Under the pieces are notes generated by a model. That model made no database searches, was not told where the DNA came from, and saw nothing but the letters and a program-made list of their open reading frames with translations. From an uncultured Lachnospiraceae bacterium (GTDB lineage Bacteria > Bacillota > Clostridia > Lachnospirales > Lachnospiraceae), in NCBI GenBank assembly GCA_937965795.1, contig CALCMD010000119.1, forward strand, positions 1-58,255: a stretch of DNA of 58,255 nucleotides, given 5' to 3'. This document shows positions 34,988-45,000 of this stretch, piece by piece. The position numbers and the translations under genes were made by a program. Each line of letters starts with the position of its first letter. The first letter of the stretch is position 1.

Positions 34988-37900
34988 ATGAGGAAAATAT
35001 TACAAAGGGCAATCTCTTTTGGAATAGCAGGAATGATGGCGTGGTCGGCAGTCCCTGCGGCTGTGCTTACCAGTACGGCGGCTGATGTTTCTCTTTCTGA
35101 CAGTGAGTCGGAAATCAACCAGTATATGGACTGCTTTTTGCCAATGCCGATGATCGGAGAGCTGTCAGAGGACTGCTGGGGCGCGGCGGCCGTGGGCGCC
35201 CGTGATCAGAGCAACGGCCTGGAAGATCAGGATATGTCCGATTACTGCTACTGGGACGGGGGCATTATCAAGGATGAGGAGACAGGGAAATATTATATGT
35301 TTGCCAGCCGCTGGGCACAGAACGGCGGGCACTGGGGAAGCGAACAGGACGGGTATCTTGGATGGCGCGGCTCACAGGCCATCCGTGCGGTCAGCGACAA
35401 TTTGTATGGTCCTTATGTAGATGAAGGTCCCATCTGGCCGGACTATTATGATGGGGCGGGACACAATGTCTTTGCGTTTAAACTGAGTGAAAAAGATCCT
35501 GTCTATGGACAGTATAAATACGCCATTTCTGTGAGCGACGTGGGCAGAAATGGAGATGCGGTAAATGGTACGTTCCATCTGTCAGACAGCCTGACGGGAG
35601 AATGGACGCATATCGGGAAAATGAATGTGGACACCAATGAGTTCGGACTTTCGAATATCAGCATTATGGTAAGGCCGGACGGCCGTTATGAAGCGACCAA
35701 CCGGAACGGAGATCTTGCAATCGCGGATTCGATTGAAGGTCCCTGGGAAGTGGTAGAAAGAAAACTGTGGTGGAAGGTTCCGGGAATGTCCCATGAAAAT
35801 GTCGAGGATCCGGTGATCTGGTATTCGGATGGCCTGTATCATTGTATCGCGAATAAATGGGATACCCGTTATGCGTATTATCTGACCTCTGATGATGGAA
35901 TCCATAACTGGACGCTGCATCCGGGTTCGGCCTATACGCCGGGTCAGGAATTTCTCAGTTATACAGACGGTACGATGAACAACTGGAGAAAACTGGAACG
36001 TCCCAACGTATATATTGAGGATGGAACGTTGAAGGCTATGACTTTTGCAGTCATAGATGTGGAGAAAGAAGAAGATTACGGAAATGACAGGCATGGCAGT
36101 AAGGTGCTCGTAGTCCCGTTTGCAGGGGATAAGCTTGGAGAATTTGCGTCGCGGAAAGACGCGCTGGAACGCAGGGAAGGGATTCTTCCGGCGCAGGATG
36201 CGAATATCCAATCCTGGAAGGACGAGGCGGATAAAAATTATGGCGGAGAAGCCTTTCTTCAGTTGCAGGGTAATACAGAGCAGGGACTCTTTGGAGAAGG
36301 AAACAGACCTTACGACAGCTACGATTGTAAAATCGGATATTTGCAGTATGATCTTTCAGCGTTTGACTTACAGGAAAACGGAGAGGATATTGACAGCGCC
36401 TATTTATCGCTGGTTTACATGAAAAGAGCAGCCGGAAATGCGTCCCAGGACAGGATACGGGTAAGCCTGGCAGAGTCAGACTGGACGGAGGGAAGCGGCC
36501 GGGAGGATACGAACGGCAACCGCACGGATGACGGAACCCTTACCTGGTGGAACCAGCCTTCGCTTTCCTATGATGCAGAAAATATGGAAAATACCACGGC
36601 GATTTCCGGTGAGTTTTCTCTGGCAAATGAGCAGAGAGAGGTCACGGTAGATGTCACGCATCTGTTAAAGCAATTTAAGCAGGGGGAATCGGAAGGAAAT
36701 ATTCTGTCCTTTGCACTCGCGGATACGGCAGGAAACCGAATTCAAATCGGAAGCAAAGAAGTGGGAGAGAAGTATGCCGCAAAGCTGTCGGTTTATAAGA
36801 AAGAGCAGAAAGAGATAGCACAGGCAGAAAGCGTTGCGGTTGAAACGACGGTAGGAAAAATCCCCCAGATGCCGACAGGGGTTGCCGTTACTTTTACAGA
36901 TGGAACAAAGGGAACGGCAAAAGTGAAATGGGATACGATCCCGGACGATGAGATAGCTTCGATAGGGGAAGTGAAAGTAACCGGAAAGCTTCTGGGGTAT
37001 GACGCCACGACAGAGGCTGTGGTGAATGTTCGATATGCAGAGGTAGAGAGTCTTTTGTGGGACGAGAATTTCTTTTTCTATGTGGATCGCGGGGAGATAC
37101 CGGAGCTTCCGGAAACTGTGGAAGCGCAGTTAGAGGATGGAAATACGCGTACATTTCCGATCGAATGGCCGGAATTGACAGAAGAGATGTTTCAGGATGC
37201 GGAAGTAAAAGAGATCGTGGGGACGCTCACAGGATCAGAAGGGCTCCGTGTAAAAGCAAAAGTAATCGTTGATTTTAACGATGCGATGAAGGCTCCGGGG
37301 GCCGCCGGAAAAGTCGGAACCTACCGTATGAGCGAGGACTTTGCTTATGTGCCGGATATTGACGCTAAGAAGAAGTTCAATGAGATCGAGAATATCCGCC
37401 AGAAGAGTTCTATGATTTACCAGTGGTCGGAACATTTGCTGGTGGAAAACTGTACAGGCCACAATTATGGATTTCAGTATGGGGCGTATCCGGAGCCGAA
37501 TAATGCAAATCCGGAATATCTGGTGATACGCGCGCCTTATATGACAGGCTTTACCATCAGAGGAACGGCGCACAACCAGGATATCGCAAATAAAAACTTC
37601 AGGTTTGAAATATCCTCCGACGGGCTGGAATGGACGGCGTTTACCGATTATGAAAAAACAGAAGATACCTCGGTAGAAGGATGGCCGAGCAGGCTGTATA
37701 CGGCAGAGGGGCTTCCGGAGGAGACACACTATCTGAAGATTGCATTTCCGACGGATGAAACATGGGGCTTTAACCTGAACGGAATACAGATTACAGGAGG
37801 AAAAGAGGCAGGAACGGCCGCAGACGTCATGGAAAAGATTGCGGCGATCGGCGAGGTGACGCTGGAGAGCGAAGGTGCGATCGCTGAGGCGAGAAATGCT

Positions 37901-38698
37901 TATGATGCTCTGACGGATGAGCAGAAAGCGCTCGTGACAAATTATGGAGCGCTGGAAAAGGCAGAGAAGGATTATGCAGAGCTGAAAGAGGCGGAGGAAG
38001 CACAGCAGGCAAATCAGAAAGCCGCAGCGGATGTGATGGAAAAGATCGCAGCGATCGGCGAGGTGACGCTGGAGAGCAAAGATGCTATAGAGGAAGCAAG
38101 AAATGCCTACGATGCTTTGACGGATACCCAGAAAAAGCTGGTGACGAATTTTACCCTGCTGGAAGCGGCGGAGGCAGCGTATGAGAAGCTGGAGACGCCG
38201 GATACAGAGACACCGGACACAGAGACGCCGGGTACGGAGAAACCGGATGATCCGGTGCAGCCGAAGAAAGAGCTGAAAAAGGGCGGCGTATACAAAGCCG
38301 GGAAATTGTACTATAAAGTGCTCTCGACAGCAAAACGGGAGGTTACGGTATTAAAGCCTGTGAAAAAGACGGAGAAAGCCATCACGATTCCAGGAAGCGT
38401 GAAGCTGGAGGGCGTCTCCTGCACTGTGACACAGATTGCGAAGGGTGCGTTTCAGAAAAATAAAAAGCTCACAAAGGTCACCATCGGAAAGAATGTACAG
38501 GTCATCGGGAAGAATGCCTTTAACGGCGCGAAAAAGCTGAAAAAGATCATCATCAAATCAAAGAAGCTGAAAAAGGCATATGCGTCCAGTATTAAAGGCA
38601 TTTCAAAGAAAGCAGTGCTTGATGTGCCGAACCGCAAAGTGAAAGCTTACCGCAGGCTGTTCGGCGTCAAAACAAAAAGCCAAATAAAAGTAAAATAA
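34988..38698 (+). CDS. Secreted GH43-like five-bladed propeller protein of uncertain family
   Basis: The 1236-residue protein starts at 34988 after tggagg, giving a signal peptide (KILQRAISFGIAGMMAWSAV). Residues about 45-380 look like a five-bladed beta-propeller of the GH43 kind, with repeated GPY/GPW turns and candidate acids Asp90 (YCYWDGG), Asp274 (ENVEDPVIW) and Glu337 (LERPNVY). I cannot place it in a named GH43 subfamily. Next come a DNRLRE-like beta domain (about 410-600), two Big_4-like Ig domains (about 613-764), a carbohydrate-binding-like beta sandwich (about 770-940), two 65-residue helical repeats (about 943-1064), a Thr/Pro/Glu linker and a lysine-rich BspA-like LRR end. Neighbours suggest action on a galactose-containing glycan. 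It may be catalytic or only sugar-binding. Confidence 0.78.
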   Translation: MRKILQRAISFGIAGMMAWSAVPAAVLTSTAADVSLSDSESEINQYMDCFLPMPMIGELSEDCWGAAAVGARDQSNGLEDQDMSDYCYWDGGIIKDEETGKYYMFASRWAQNGGHWGSEQDGYLGWRGSQAIRAVSDNLYGPYVDEGPIWPDYYDGAGHNVFAFKLSEKDPVYGQYKYAISVSDVGRNGDAVNGTFHLSDSLTGEWTHIGKMNVDTNEFGLSNISIMVRPDGRYEATNRNGDLAIADSIEGPWEVVERKLWWKVPGMSHENVEDPVIWYSDGLYHCIANKWDTRYAYYLTSDDGIHNWTLHPGSAYTPGQEFLSYTDGTMNNWRKLERPNVYIEDGTLKAMTFAVIDVEKEEDYGNDRHGSKVLVVPFAGDKLGEFASRKDALERREGILPAQDANIQSWKDEADKNYGGEAFLQLQGNTEQGLFGEGNRPYDSYDCKIGYLQYDLSAFDLQENGEDIDSAYLSLVYMKRAAGNASQDRIRVSLAESDWTEGSGREDTNGNRTDDGTLTWWNQPSLSYDAENMENTTAISGEFSLANEQREVTVDVTHLLKQFKQGESEGNILSFALADTAGNRIQIGSKEVGEKYAAKLSVYKKEQKEIAQAESVAVETTVGKIPQMPTGVAVTFTDGTKGTAKVKWDTIPDDEIASIGEVKVTGKLLGYDATTEAVVNVRYAEVESLLWDENFFFYVDRGEIPELPETVEAQLEDGNTRTFPIEWPELTEEMFQDAEVKEIVGTLTGSEGLRVKAKVIVDFNDAMKAPGAAGKVGTYRMSEDFAYVPDIDAKKKFNEIENIRQKSSMIYQWSEHLLVENCTGHNYGFQYGAYPEPNNANPEYLVIRAPYMTGFTIRGTAHNQDIANKNFRFEISSDGLEWTAFTDYEKTEDTSVEGWPSRLYTAEGLPEETHYLKIAFPTDETWGFNLNGIQITGGKEAGTAADVMEKIAAIGEVTLESEGAIAEARNAYDALTDEQKALVTNYGALEKAEKDYAELKEAEEAQQANQKAAADVMEKIAAIGEVTLESKDAIEEARNAYDALTDTQKKLVTNFTLLEAAEAAYEKLETPDTETPDTETPGTEKPDDPVQPKKELKKGGVYKAGKLYYKVLSTAKREVTVLKPVKKTEKAITIPGSVKLEGVSCTVTQIAKGAFQKNKKLTKVTIGKNVQVIGKNAFNGAKKLKKIIIKSKKLKKAYASSIKGISKKAVLDVPNRKVKAYRRLFGVKTKSQIKVK
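38261..38615 (+). repeat. C-terminal LRR-module DNA repeat, copy 1
   Basis: About 355 bases encoding the linker end and LRR module are nearly identical (about 90% by eye) to 41635-41989 in the next gene, with no net length change. This indicates recent duplication or gene conversion of the surface module. Confidence 0.85.
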
Positions 38699-38793
38699 AG
38701 GAAAGGCAATCCGGCATCGGAAGACTTCAGAAATGAAGGAATCCGGCGCCGGAAAAAGTAGTTTAAAGAGAAAATAACGAAGAGGAGGATTTT

Positions 38794-41700
38794 ATGAACT
38801 GGGAAAAAGTAAGAACAGCAGTTTTATCCGGGATGCTTGCGGTGAGTCTGGCCGCAGCCGGACCTTCGGAACTGCTGATGATGGGAAACGGGGGAACTGT
38901 CGTACATGCGGAAGAAAGCAGGGAGGAATCTATGATCGATCAGAGCCTGATGACTGCATCGGCGGACAGCTATGAGTCAGGCAATGAGCCCTATCAGGCA
39001 TTGGACGGGGAGAACGGCACCTGGTGGCATACTTCCTGGAGCAACCGGAAGGATTTGCCCCAGTCGATCACACTGACTTTACAGGAACCTGTGGACGGGA
39101 TTTGTCAGCTTCAGTACATGCCGCGCACGGATAAGGACTGGAACGGAACGATTCTGGAATATAAAATCAGCGTGAGCACAGACGGAGAGACGTTTACGGA
39201 TACAGCCGCGGGAACCTGGGAGGCTACCAAAGATAAGAAAACGGCAACGTTTGATTCTGTAAACCAGGTAAAAGCAGTAAAGCTTACGGGAATTACGTCA
39301 AAGGGAAACAGAGAATCCGATGATTCCATGTATGTATCTGCGGCTGAAATCCGGCTGGTATGCAGGGATTCGTTTGTAAAAAACAAAGAACCTCTGGAAG
39401 AGCTGATGGAAAAGGGAAAGCGGCTTACCGCAGACAGCCAGGAGGGAAAGCAGGCCATTTTAAAACAGCTTCTGGAGGAGACGCAGGAGGCGCTTGCGAA
39501 TCCTCTGACCGTTCAGGAGCGTCTGGATAAGTTGGTTTCTGAACTGAAAACTGTGGTAGAGCCGAGAACATCCTTCACGGGATATGCAGGTGAAAGGTTG
39601 TTTGACACAAATGGCGAGCGCATCCAGGCGCACGGCGGGCAGATCAGCAAATGGGGGGATACCTGGTACTGGTACGGAGAGGATAAGACCGATGGATGGT
39701 ACCCTCGCGGCGTACATCTGTACACATCCAAAGACCTCTATAACTGGGAGGATCAGGGCGTTGTTTTAAAGACCATGAAAAACATAGAGGAGATCGATAC
39801 CGACCCGTATTTCCATGCGCTGTATGGAAATCTCAGTACGGAAGAACGGCAAGAAGTGTTCCGGCATATCGACTACAATAGCTCTGTGGTGGAGCGTCCG
39901 AAGGTGCTTTACAATCAAACGACAGGGAAATATGTCCTGTGGTTCCATGCGGACGGCCCGGATGGGGAAAGCAGTGAAAGCTATGCAAAAGCGATGGCGG
40001 GCGTGGCGATTGCAGACAGGCCGGAGGGGCCTTTCCGATTTCTGAAAGCAAAAAGGCTTGACTGCTCACAGGATTATTCCGGATCAAACAGGGGAATGGC
40101 AAGGGATATGAATCTGTTCCAGGATGATGACGGAACCGCCTATATTATCTATGCCAGTGAGGAAAATGCCACGCTCTATATATCCAGGCTGAATGCAGCG
40201 TATACAGATCTGGATGTACAGGAAGGAGCGGTGGAAGGCCGGGACTTTACAAGAAATATGGTGAACAGCTCCAGGGAAGCTCCGGCGATGTTCAAATATC
40301 AGGGAAAATATTACCTGATGACTTCCGGCTGCACGGGTTGGGACCCGAATGCGGCAATTTATTATACTGCGGATTCTCCGCTCGGACCGTGGACGGCGAA
40401 AGGGAATCCCTGTGTGGGAGAGGAAAAAGATACCACGTTCCGGACACAGAGTACCTGTATTTTTCCGGTGGATGCGAAAAATGGAAAGTTTCTTTACATG
40501 GGAGACCGATGGAACAGGAATGACCTGGCGGATTCCCGGTATGTCTGGCTTCCGGTGGAACTCGGATACAGCGGTGAGATGAAGATTTCGGCGTCGTCTG
40601 ACTGGGCAGTTGAAGATTTGAAAGAGGCGGCTTTTGTCAGTCTGTATCAGAAAGATACGGTGTACTTTGTAGACTGCAATAAGGAGACCAGCGGGTTTTT
40701 TGACGGCTTCGCGGAAAGAAAGATTGAACTTCTGAATCAGACGGGCGACCAGAAGTATGACGGCGTCTGGGGGCTGACGGGAGAACCGGGGGACTATAAC
40801 GGGGACATCCTGTTTGGAAGCGGCTACTGGGCAAAGGCAAATGAATCCATCGTTTACCGCTTTACACTTCCGGCAGGACGCTATCAGGCAGCGGCGGGCT
40901 TCCGGGAGTGGTGGTCGGAAAACCGTCAGGCAATGCTAAATGTAAAGCTGGTGGAAAATCCGGATACAGAGCAGGAAGAGCTGCGTTCTCTGGCGGAAGA
41001 AGTTCCCATGAATACGACAAAGGACGATCAGAATAGCATTTTTCAGACGGCATTTACGCTGGAAAACTCCGGCATGGTGGAAATCAGCGTGGATAAAGCA
41101 GGGGGCGGCGACCCATTGCTGGCATGGATGGGAATTGTTAAAGAGGCAGGGAGTGAGGAGGAGCCAGATGAAGCGGTTGAGGCAGTCATCGAAAAGATTC
41201 AGGCAATCGGGACGGTGACGCTGGAGAGCAAAGCCGCCATAGACGAGGCAAGGAATGCCTATGACGCCCTGACAGACGCGCAGAAAGAGCTGGTGAAAAA
41301 TCTCAATGTACTGGAAAGAGCAGAAGAGGAGTACGGCAATCTGAAGAAAGCAGAGGAAGAGCAGCAGGCGGATGAGAAAGCGGCGGCGGCAGTCATCGAA
41401 AAGATTGAGGCAATCGGAACGGTCACGCCGGAGAGCAAAGACATTATTGACGAGGCAAGAAATGCCTATGAAGCTCTGACGGATACTCAGAAAAAGCTGG
41501 TGACGAATCTTGCCCTGCTGGAAGCGGCGGAGGCGGCGTATGAGAAGCTGGAGACGCCGGATACAGAGACACCGGGAACAGAAACACCAGGCACGGAGGA
41601 ACCGGGCACGGAGAAACCAGACGATCCGACGCAGCCGAAGAAAGAGCTGAAAAAGGGCGGCGTATACAAAGCCGGAAAATTGTACTACAAAGTGCTCTCG

Positions 41701-42072
41701 ACAGCAAAACGGGAGGTTGCGGTGTTAAAGCCAGTGAAAAAGACGGAGAAATCCATCACCATTCCAGGAAACGTAAAGCTGGAGGGAATCTCCTGCACCG
41801 TGACGCAGATCGCGAAGAATGCGTTTTGGAAAAATAAAAAGCTTACGAAGGTTACCATCGGAAAGAATGTACAGGTCATCGGGAAGAATGCTTTTAACGG
41901 CGCGAAAAAGCTGAAAAAGATGATTATCAAATCAAAGAAGCTGAAAAAGGCATATGCGTCCAGTATCAGGGGGATTTCGAAAAAAGCGGTGATTCAGGCT
42001 CCGAAAGCGAAAAAGAAAGCATATACAAAACTGTTTCAAATCAGAGGAAAAAGCGGAGTAAAAGTGAAATAA
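38794..42072 (+). CDS. Secreted GH43_24-like exo-beta-1,3-galactanase with CBM32
   Basis: The 1092-residue exported protein is the best functional clue in the cluster. After a signal peptide (to about VVHA, residue 45) comes an F5/8C CBM32 (about 48-190), a helical linker, then a propeller (about 265-600) with QAHGGQ, WYWYGEDK, VERPKV (Glu367), REAPAMF (Glu495) and RTQSTCIF (Gln552). These match exo-beta-1,3-galactanases of GH43 subfamily 24, in which Gln replaces the usual Asp base. They cut the beta-1,3-galactan backbone of type II arabinogalactan and step past side chains. A beta-sandwich binding domain (about 610-790), two helical repeats (about 798-918), a TPGTE-type linker and a lysine-rich LRR end follow. 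The ATG follows gaggagg. Confidence 0.85.
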   Translation: MNWEKVRTAVLSGMLAVSLAAAGPSELLMMGNGGTVVHAEESREESMIDQSLMTASADSYESGNEPYQALDGENGTWWHTSWSNRKDLPQSITLTLQEPVDGICQLQYMPRTDKDWNGTILEYKISVSTDGETFTDTAAGTWEATKDKKTATFDSVNQVKAVKLTGITSKGNRESDDSMYVSAAEIRLVCRDSFVKNKEPLEELMEKGKRLTADSQEGKQAILKQLLEETQEALANPLTVQERLDKLVSELKTVVEPRTSFTGYAGERLFDTNGERIQAHGGQISKWGDTWYWYGEDKTDGWYPRGVHLYTSKDLYNWEDQGVVLKTMKNIEEIDTDPYFHALYGNLSTEERQEVFRHIDYNSSVVERPKVLYNQTTGKYVLWFHADGPDGESSESYAKAMAGVAIADRPEGPFRFLKAKRLDCSQDYSGSNRGMARDMNLFQDDDGTAYIIYASEENATLYISRLNAAYTDLDVQEGAVEGRDFTRNMVNSSREAPAMFKYQGKYYLMTSGCTGWDPNAAIYYTADSPLGPWTAKGNPCVGEEKDTTFRTQSTCIFPVDAKNGKFLYMGDRWNRNDLADSRYVWLPVELGYSGEMKISASSDWAVEDLKEAAFVSLYQKDTVYFVDCNKETSGFFDGFAERKIELLNQTGDQKYDGVWGLTGEPGDYNGDILFGSGYWAKANESIVYRFTLPAGRYQAAAGFREWWSENRQAMLNVKLVENPDTEQEELRSLAEEVPMNTTKDDQNSIFQTAFTLENSGMVEISVDKAGGGDPLLAWMGIVKEAGSEEEPDEAVEAVIEKIQAIGTVTLESKAAIDEARNAYDALTDAQKELVKNLNVLERAEEEYGNLKKAEEEQQADEKAAAAVIEKIEAIGTVTPESKDIIDEARNAYEALTDTQKKLVTNLALLEAAEAAYEKLETPDTETPGTETPGTEEPGTEKPDDPTQPKKELKKGGVYKAGKLYYKVLSTAKREVAVLKPVKKTEKSITIPGNVKLEGISCTVTQIAKNAFWKNKKLTKVTIGKNVQVIGKNAFNGAKKLKKMIIKSKKLKKAYASSIRGISKKAVIQAPKAKKKAYTKLFQIRGKSGVKVK
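41635..41989 (+). repeat. C-terminal LRR-module DNA repeat, copy 2
   Basis: This is the second copy of the repeat at 38261-38615; the offset between copies is constant at 3374 bases. Confidence 0.85.
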
Positions 42073-42098
42073 GTATTTTGAGAAAAGGAGAGGAGAGA

Positions 42099-45000
42099 AT
42101 GAAGAAACTTGCAGCAGGGCTGCTGCTTGGCGCAGTACTTTTTGGAACGATAACGCAGAATGTATGCGCGAAGGAAGCGGTAAATTTTGACGAATGGGAC
42201 GTCTACTGGGATGGAAGCCAGTGGAAACATATGGATGTGGTTTCTGTCAATAAAGAAAAGGCGGCAGTATCCTATATCCCATATGACACCATAGAGGCCG
42301 CCCTGGAGGGGGCGGAGCTGGGAAAACGGGAGACGGCCGGACAGGAGAAATACCATAGGTCTTTAAACGGCAGCGACTGGAAGTTCCGGCTGACCATGAG
42401 CCCGGACGATGAAAACCTTCCGGACCCGCAGAGCCCTTCCTTTGACGCCAGCGCCTGGGGGACCATAGAGGTTCCCGGAAACTGGCAGAATCCCGACTGG
42501 ACGGAAGCTGTGAAGGATACGCAGGATTATCCCATCTATGTCAATGAAGATTACCCCTGGAGAGCGAAGTATATGAACAATCTTCCGGACTCTGCTTTTG
42601 GCGGCGGAAATTTTCTGAAACGGAATGGGGACAGATGGCTTTTAAAGTCTCCGCATGGATATAACCCGGTGGGGACGTATGTAAAGACCGTGGAGATTCC
42701 TGAAAACTGGGATGGACGGCAGGTGTTTATCCGCTTCGGCGGGGTGGAGTCCTGTTATTATCTGTATGTAAACGGAAAAGTCGTGGGGTACAACCAGGAC
42801 AGCTATACAGCGTCGGAATTTGACATCACGGAATATCTGAAAAAAGGACAGAATCAGATCGCCGTCCGGGTGTACCGGTGGTCAGGCGGCAGCTTTTTTG
42901 AAGCCCAGGATTTTATTCGGGTCAGCGGAATCTTCCGCGATGTGTCTTTATATTCTACGCCGAAGGTACATATCCGGGATTTTAAGATTGAGACGGATTT
43001 GGATGAGGATTTTACGGACGCAGATTTAAAGGTCAGGATGAATGTGGTAAATGAAACCGGGCAGTCCGCCAGTGGGTACACGGTGGAGACAAGGCTGTAT
43101 GCGTATGATGCAAACGGCGCTTCGGCAGTTCCGGTGGGAGCTCCTGCATCGGTGCAGATCGGGGAAGCCCATCGAAAAGGGACGGACGATGGGACGAACT
43201 ATGCGTACATCGCAGGGGATTATGTGCTGCATACCACACAGCACGTAGAAAGTCCGAAGCTCTGGTCGGCAGAGCATCCGAACCTGTACAAAGCGGTGCT
43301 GGTATTAAAAGACGCCCAGGGGAAAATCGTGGAGACCGTCAGCCATGCCGTGGGCTTCCGGGAATTTTATATCGACAGCAAGACGAACCTGCTGTATACC
43401 AACGGAACTTATGTGCAGCTTCTGGGAGCAGACCGCCACGAGACAGATCCGGAAACCGGAAGATACGTTTCCAGAGAGCGGATGCGTGAGGATTTGAGCC
43501 TGATGAAGCAGTTAAATATGAATACGGTGCGCACCAGCCATTATCCGAACGATCCATACTGGTACGATTTGTGCGATTATTACGGAATCTATGTCATGGA
43601 TGAGACGAATGTGGAGACGCACGGGGAGCAGGGCCTGCTGCCCCAGAGCGATGCGAACGCCACCGTCAATGTGCTGGACCGTCTGGACAGCATGATGAAC
43701 CGGGATAAAAACCATGCGTCTGTGGTGATGTATTCTTTTGGAAATGAATCCTCCGGGGGAAGCGCCTTTGAAGCCATGCAGTCCTATGCCAAAGCGTTTG
43801 ACGCCACACGCGTGACCCACTACTGCGGCGCTTCCGTATCCGATACGGAATCTGCCATGTACAGCAGCGCGGATTCGATTCGCTCTTACAATGGGGAAAA
43901 GCCGAGAATCGAGTGCGAGTACGCACACGCCATGGGAAACTCCAACGGAAATCTGGATGAATACCGGGCGGCATGGGAAGGAAACCGGAAGGTACAGGCG
44001 CTCTACATCTGGGATTTGATCGATCAGGCATACTGGCAGACCGGGGAGGACGGTGAAAAGTACCTCTCTTATGGCGGAGCCTGGGGGCCTGTACAGACGC
44101 CGAAAGAGCGTGCGGGGAATTTCTGCGCCAACGGAATCGTGACGGCTGACCGGAAAATCAAGCCCCAGGGCATGGAGGTAAAATACCAGTACCAGAAAGT
44201 ATGGTTCCGTGCGAATAAAAAAGACTTGCAGGAAGGAAAGATTACGGTAAGTAATCATTTTATGGATGTGAATCTCGCAGATCTGGCGATTCACTGGAGA
44301 CTGACAGACGGAAAGACCACCTTTTCAGAGGGAAATATTCTCGACGCACAGGCTGCGCCCTGGGAAAGTACGGTGATTCAGATTCCGATGAAGGATATGC
44401 CGGAAACGGCGGGGACAGAGTATTTTCTGGAATTGGAAGTAACGTATAAAGAAGGAAAAGAACCTGCCTGGGTAAAGGATTTTGGACAGGAAGGATTTGT
44501 GCTGGCATGGAGCCAGATCGAACTGGAAAAGACGGCGGCACAGAAAGCGGAGATGAAGGGCAGCGTAGATGTCAGGGAATTCGGAGATACCATCCTCCTG
44601 TCAGCCGGTGGTACGGAAGTGGCCATCAGCAAACAGAAAGGAAGCGCTGGTTCCGGCAGGGGCGGATTCCTGACGGGGATGAAAGCGGGCGGAAAGGAAA
44701 TGCTGACAGCGCCTCTCGTACCGAGCTTTTACCGGGCGTTTACCGATAACGATGCTTTCTCCACCTGGGTATGGGATTTGTCAAAGCGGCAGGAAGCTTA
44801 CAATAAATGGTGCGTGACGCCCAAATCTACGGAGCTGCGAGAGATTTCCTGGGAAAAAGCGTCGGATGGACTCTATGCGAAAGTGTCCGCGCAGGTGGAT
44901 ATTTTCACAGACCCTGCGAGCACGCTGGAGTTAGATTACTATTTTTATGCAAACGGGGAACTGGAAGTGAGGTTTGACCTGGAACTGAATCAGGACGACA

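Noticed and set aside
38180..38260. LPXTG-like sorting signal in the Thr/Pro/Glu linkers of the GH43-type proteins
   Set aside because: The linker has TPGTE words but no LPXTG, and no hydrophobic segment or basic tail follows directly; an LRR module follows instead.
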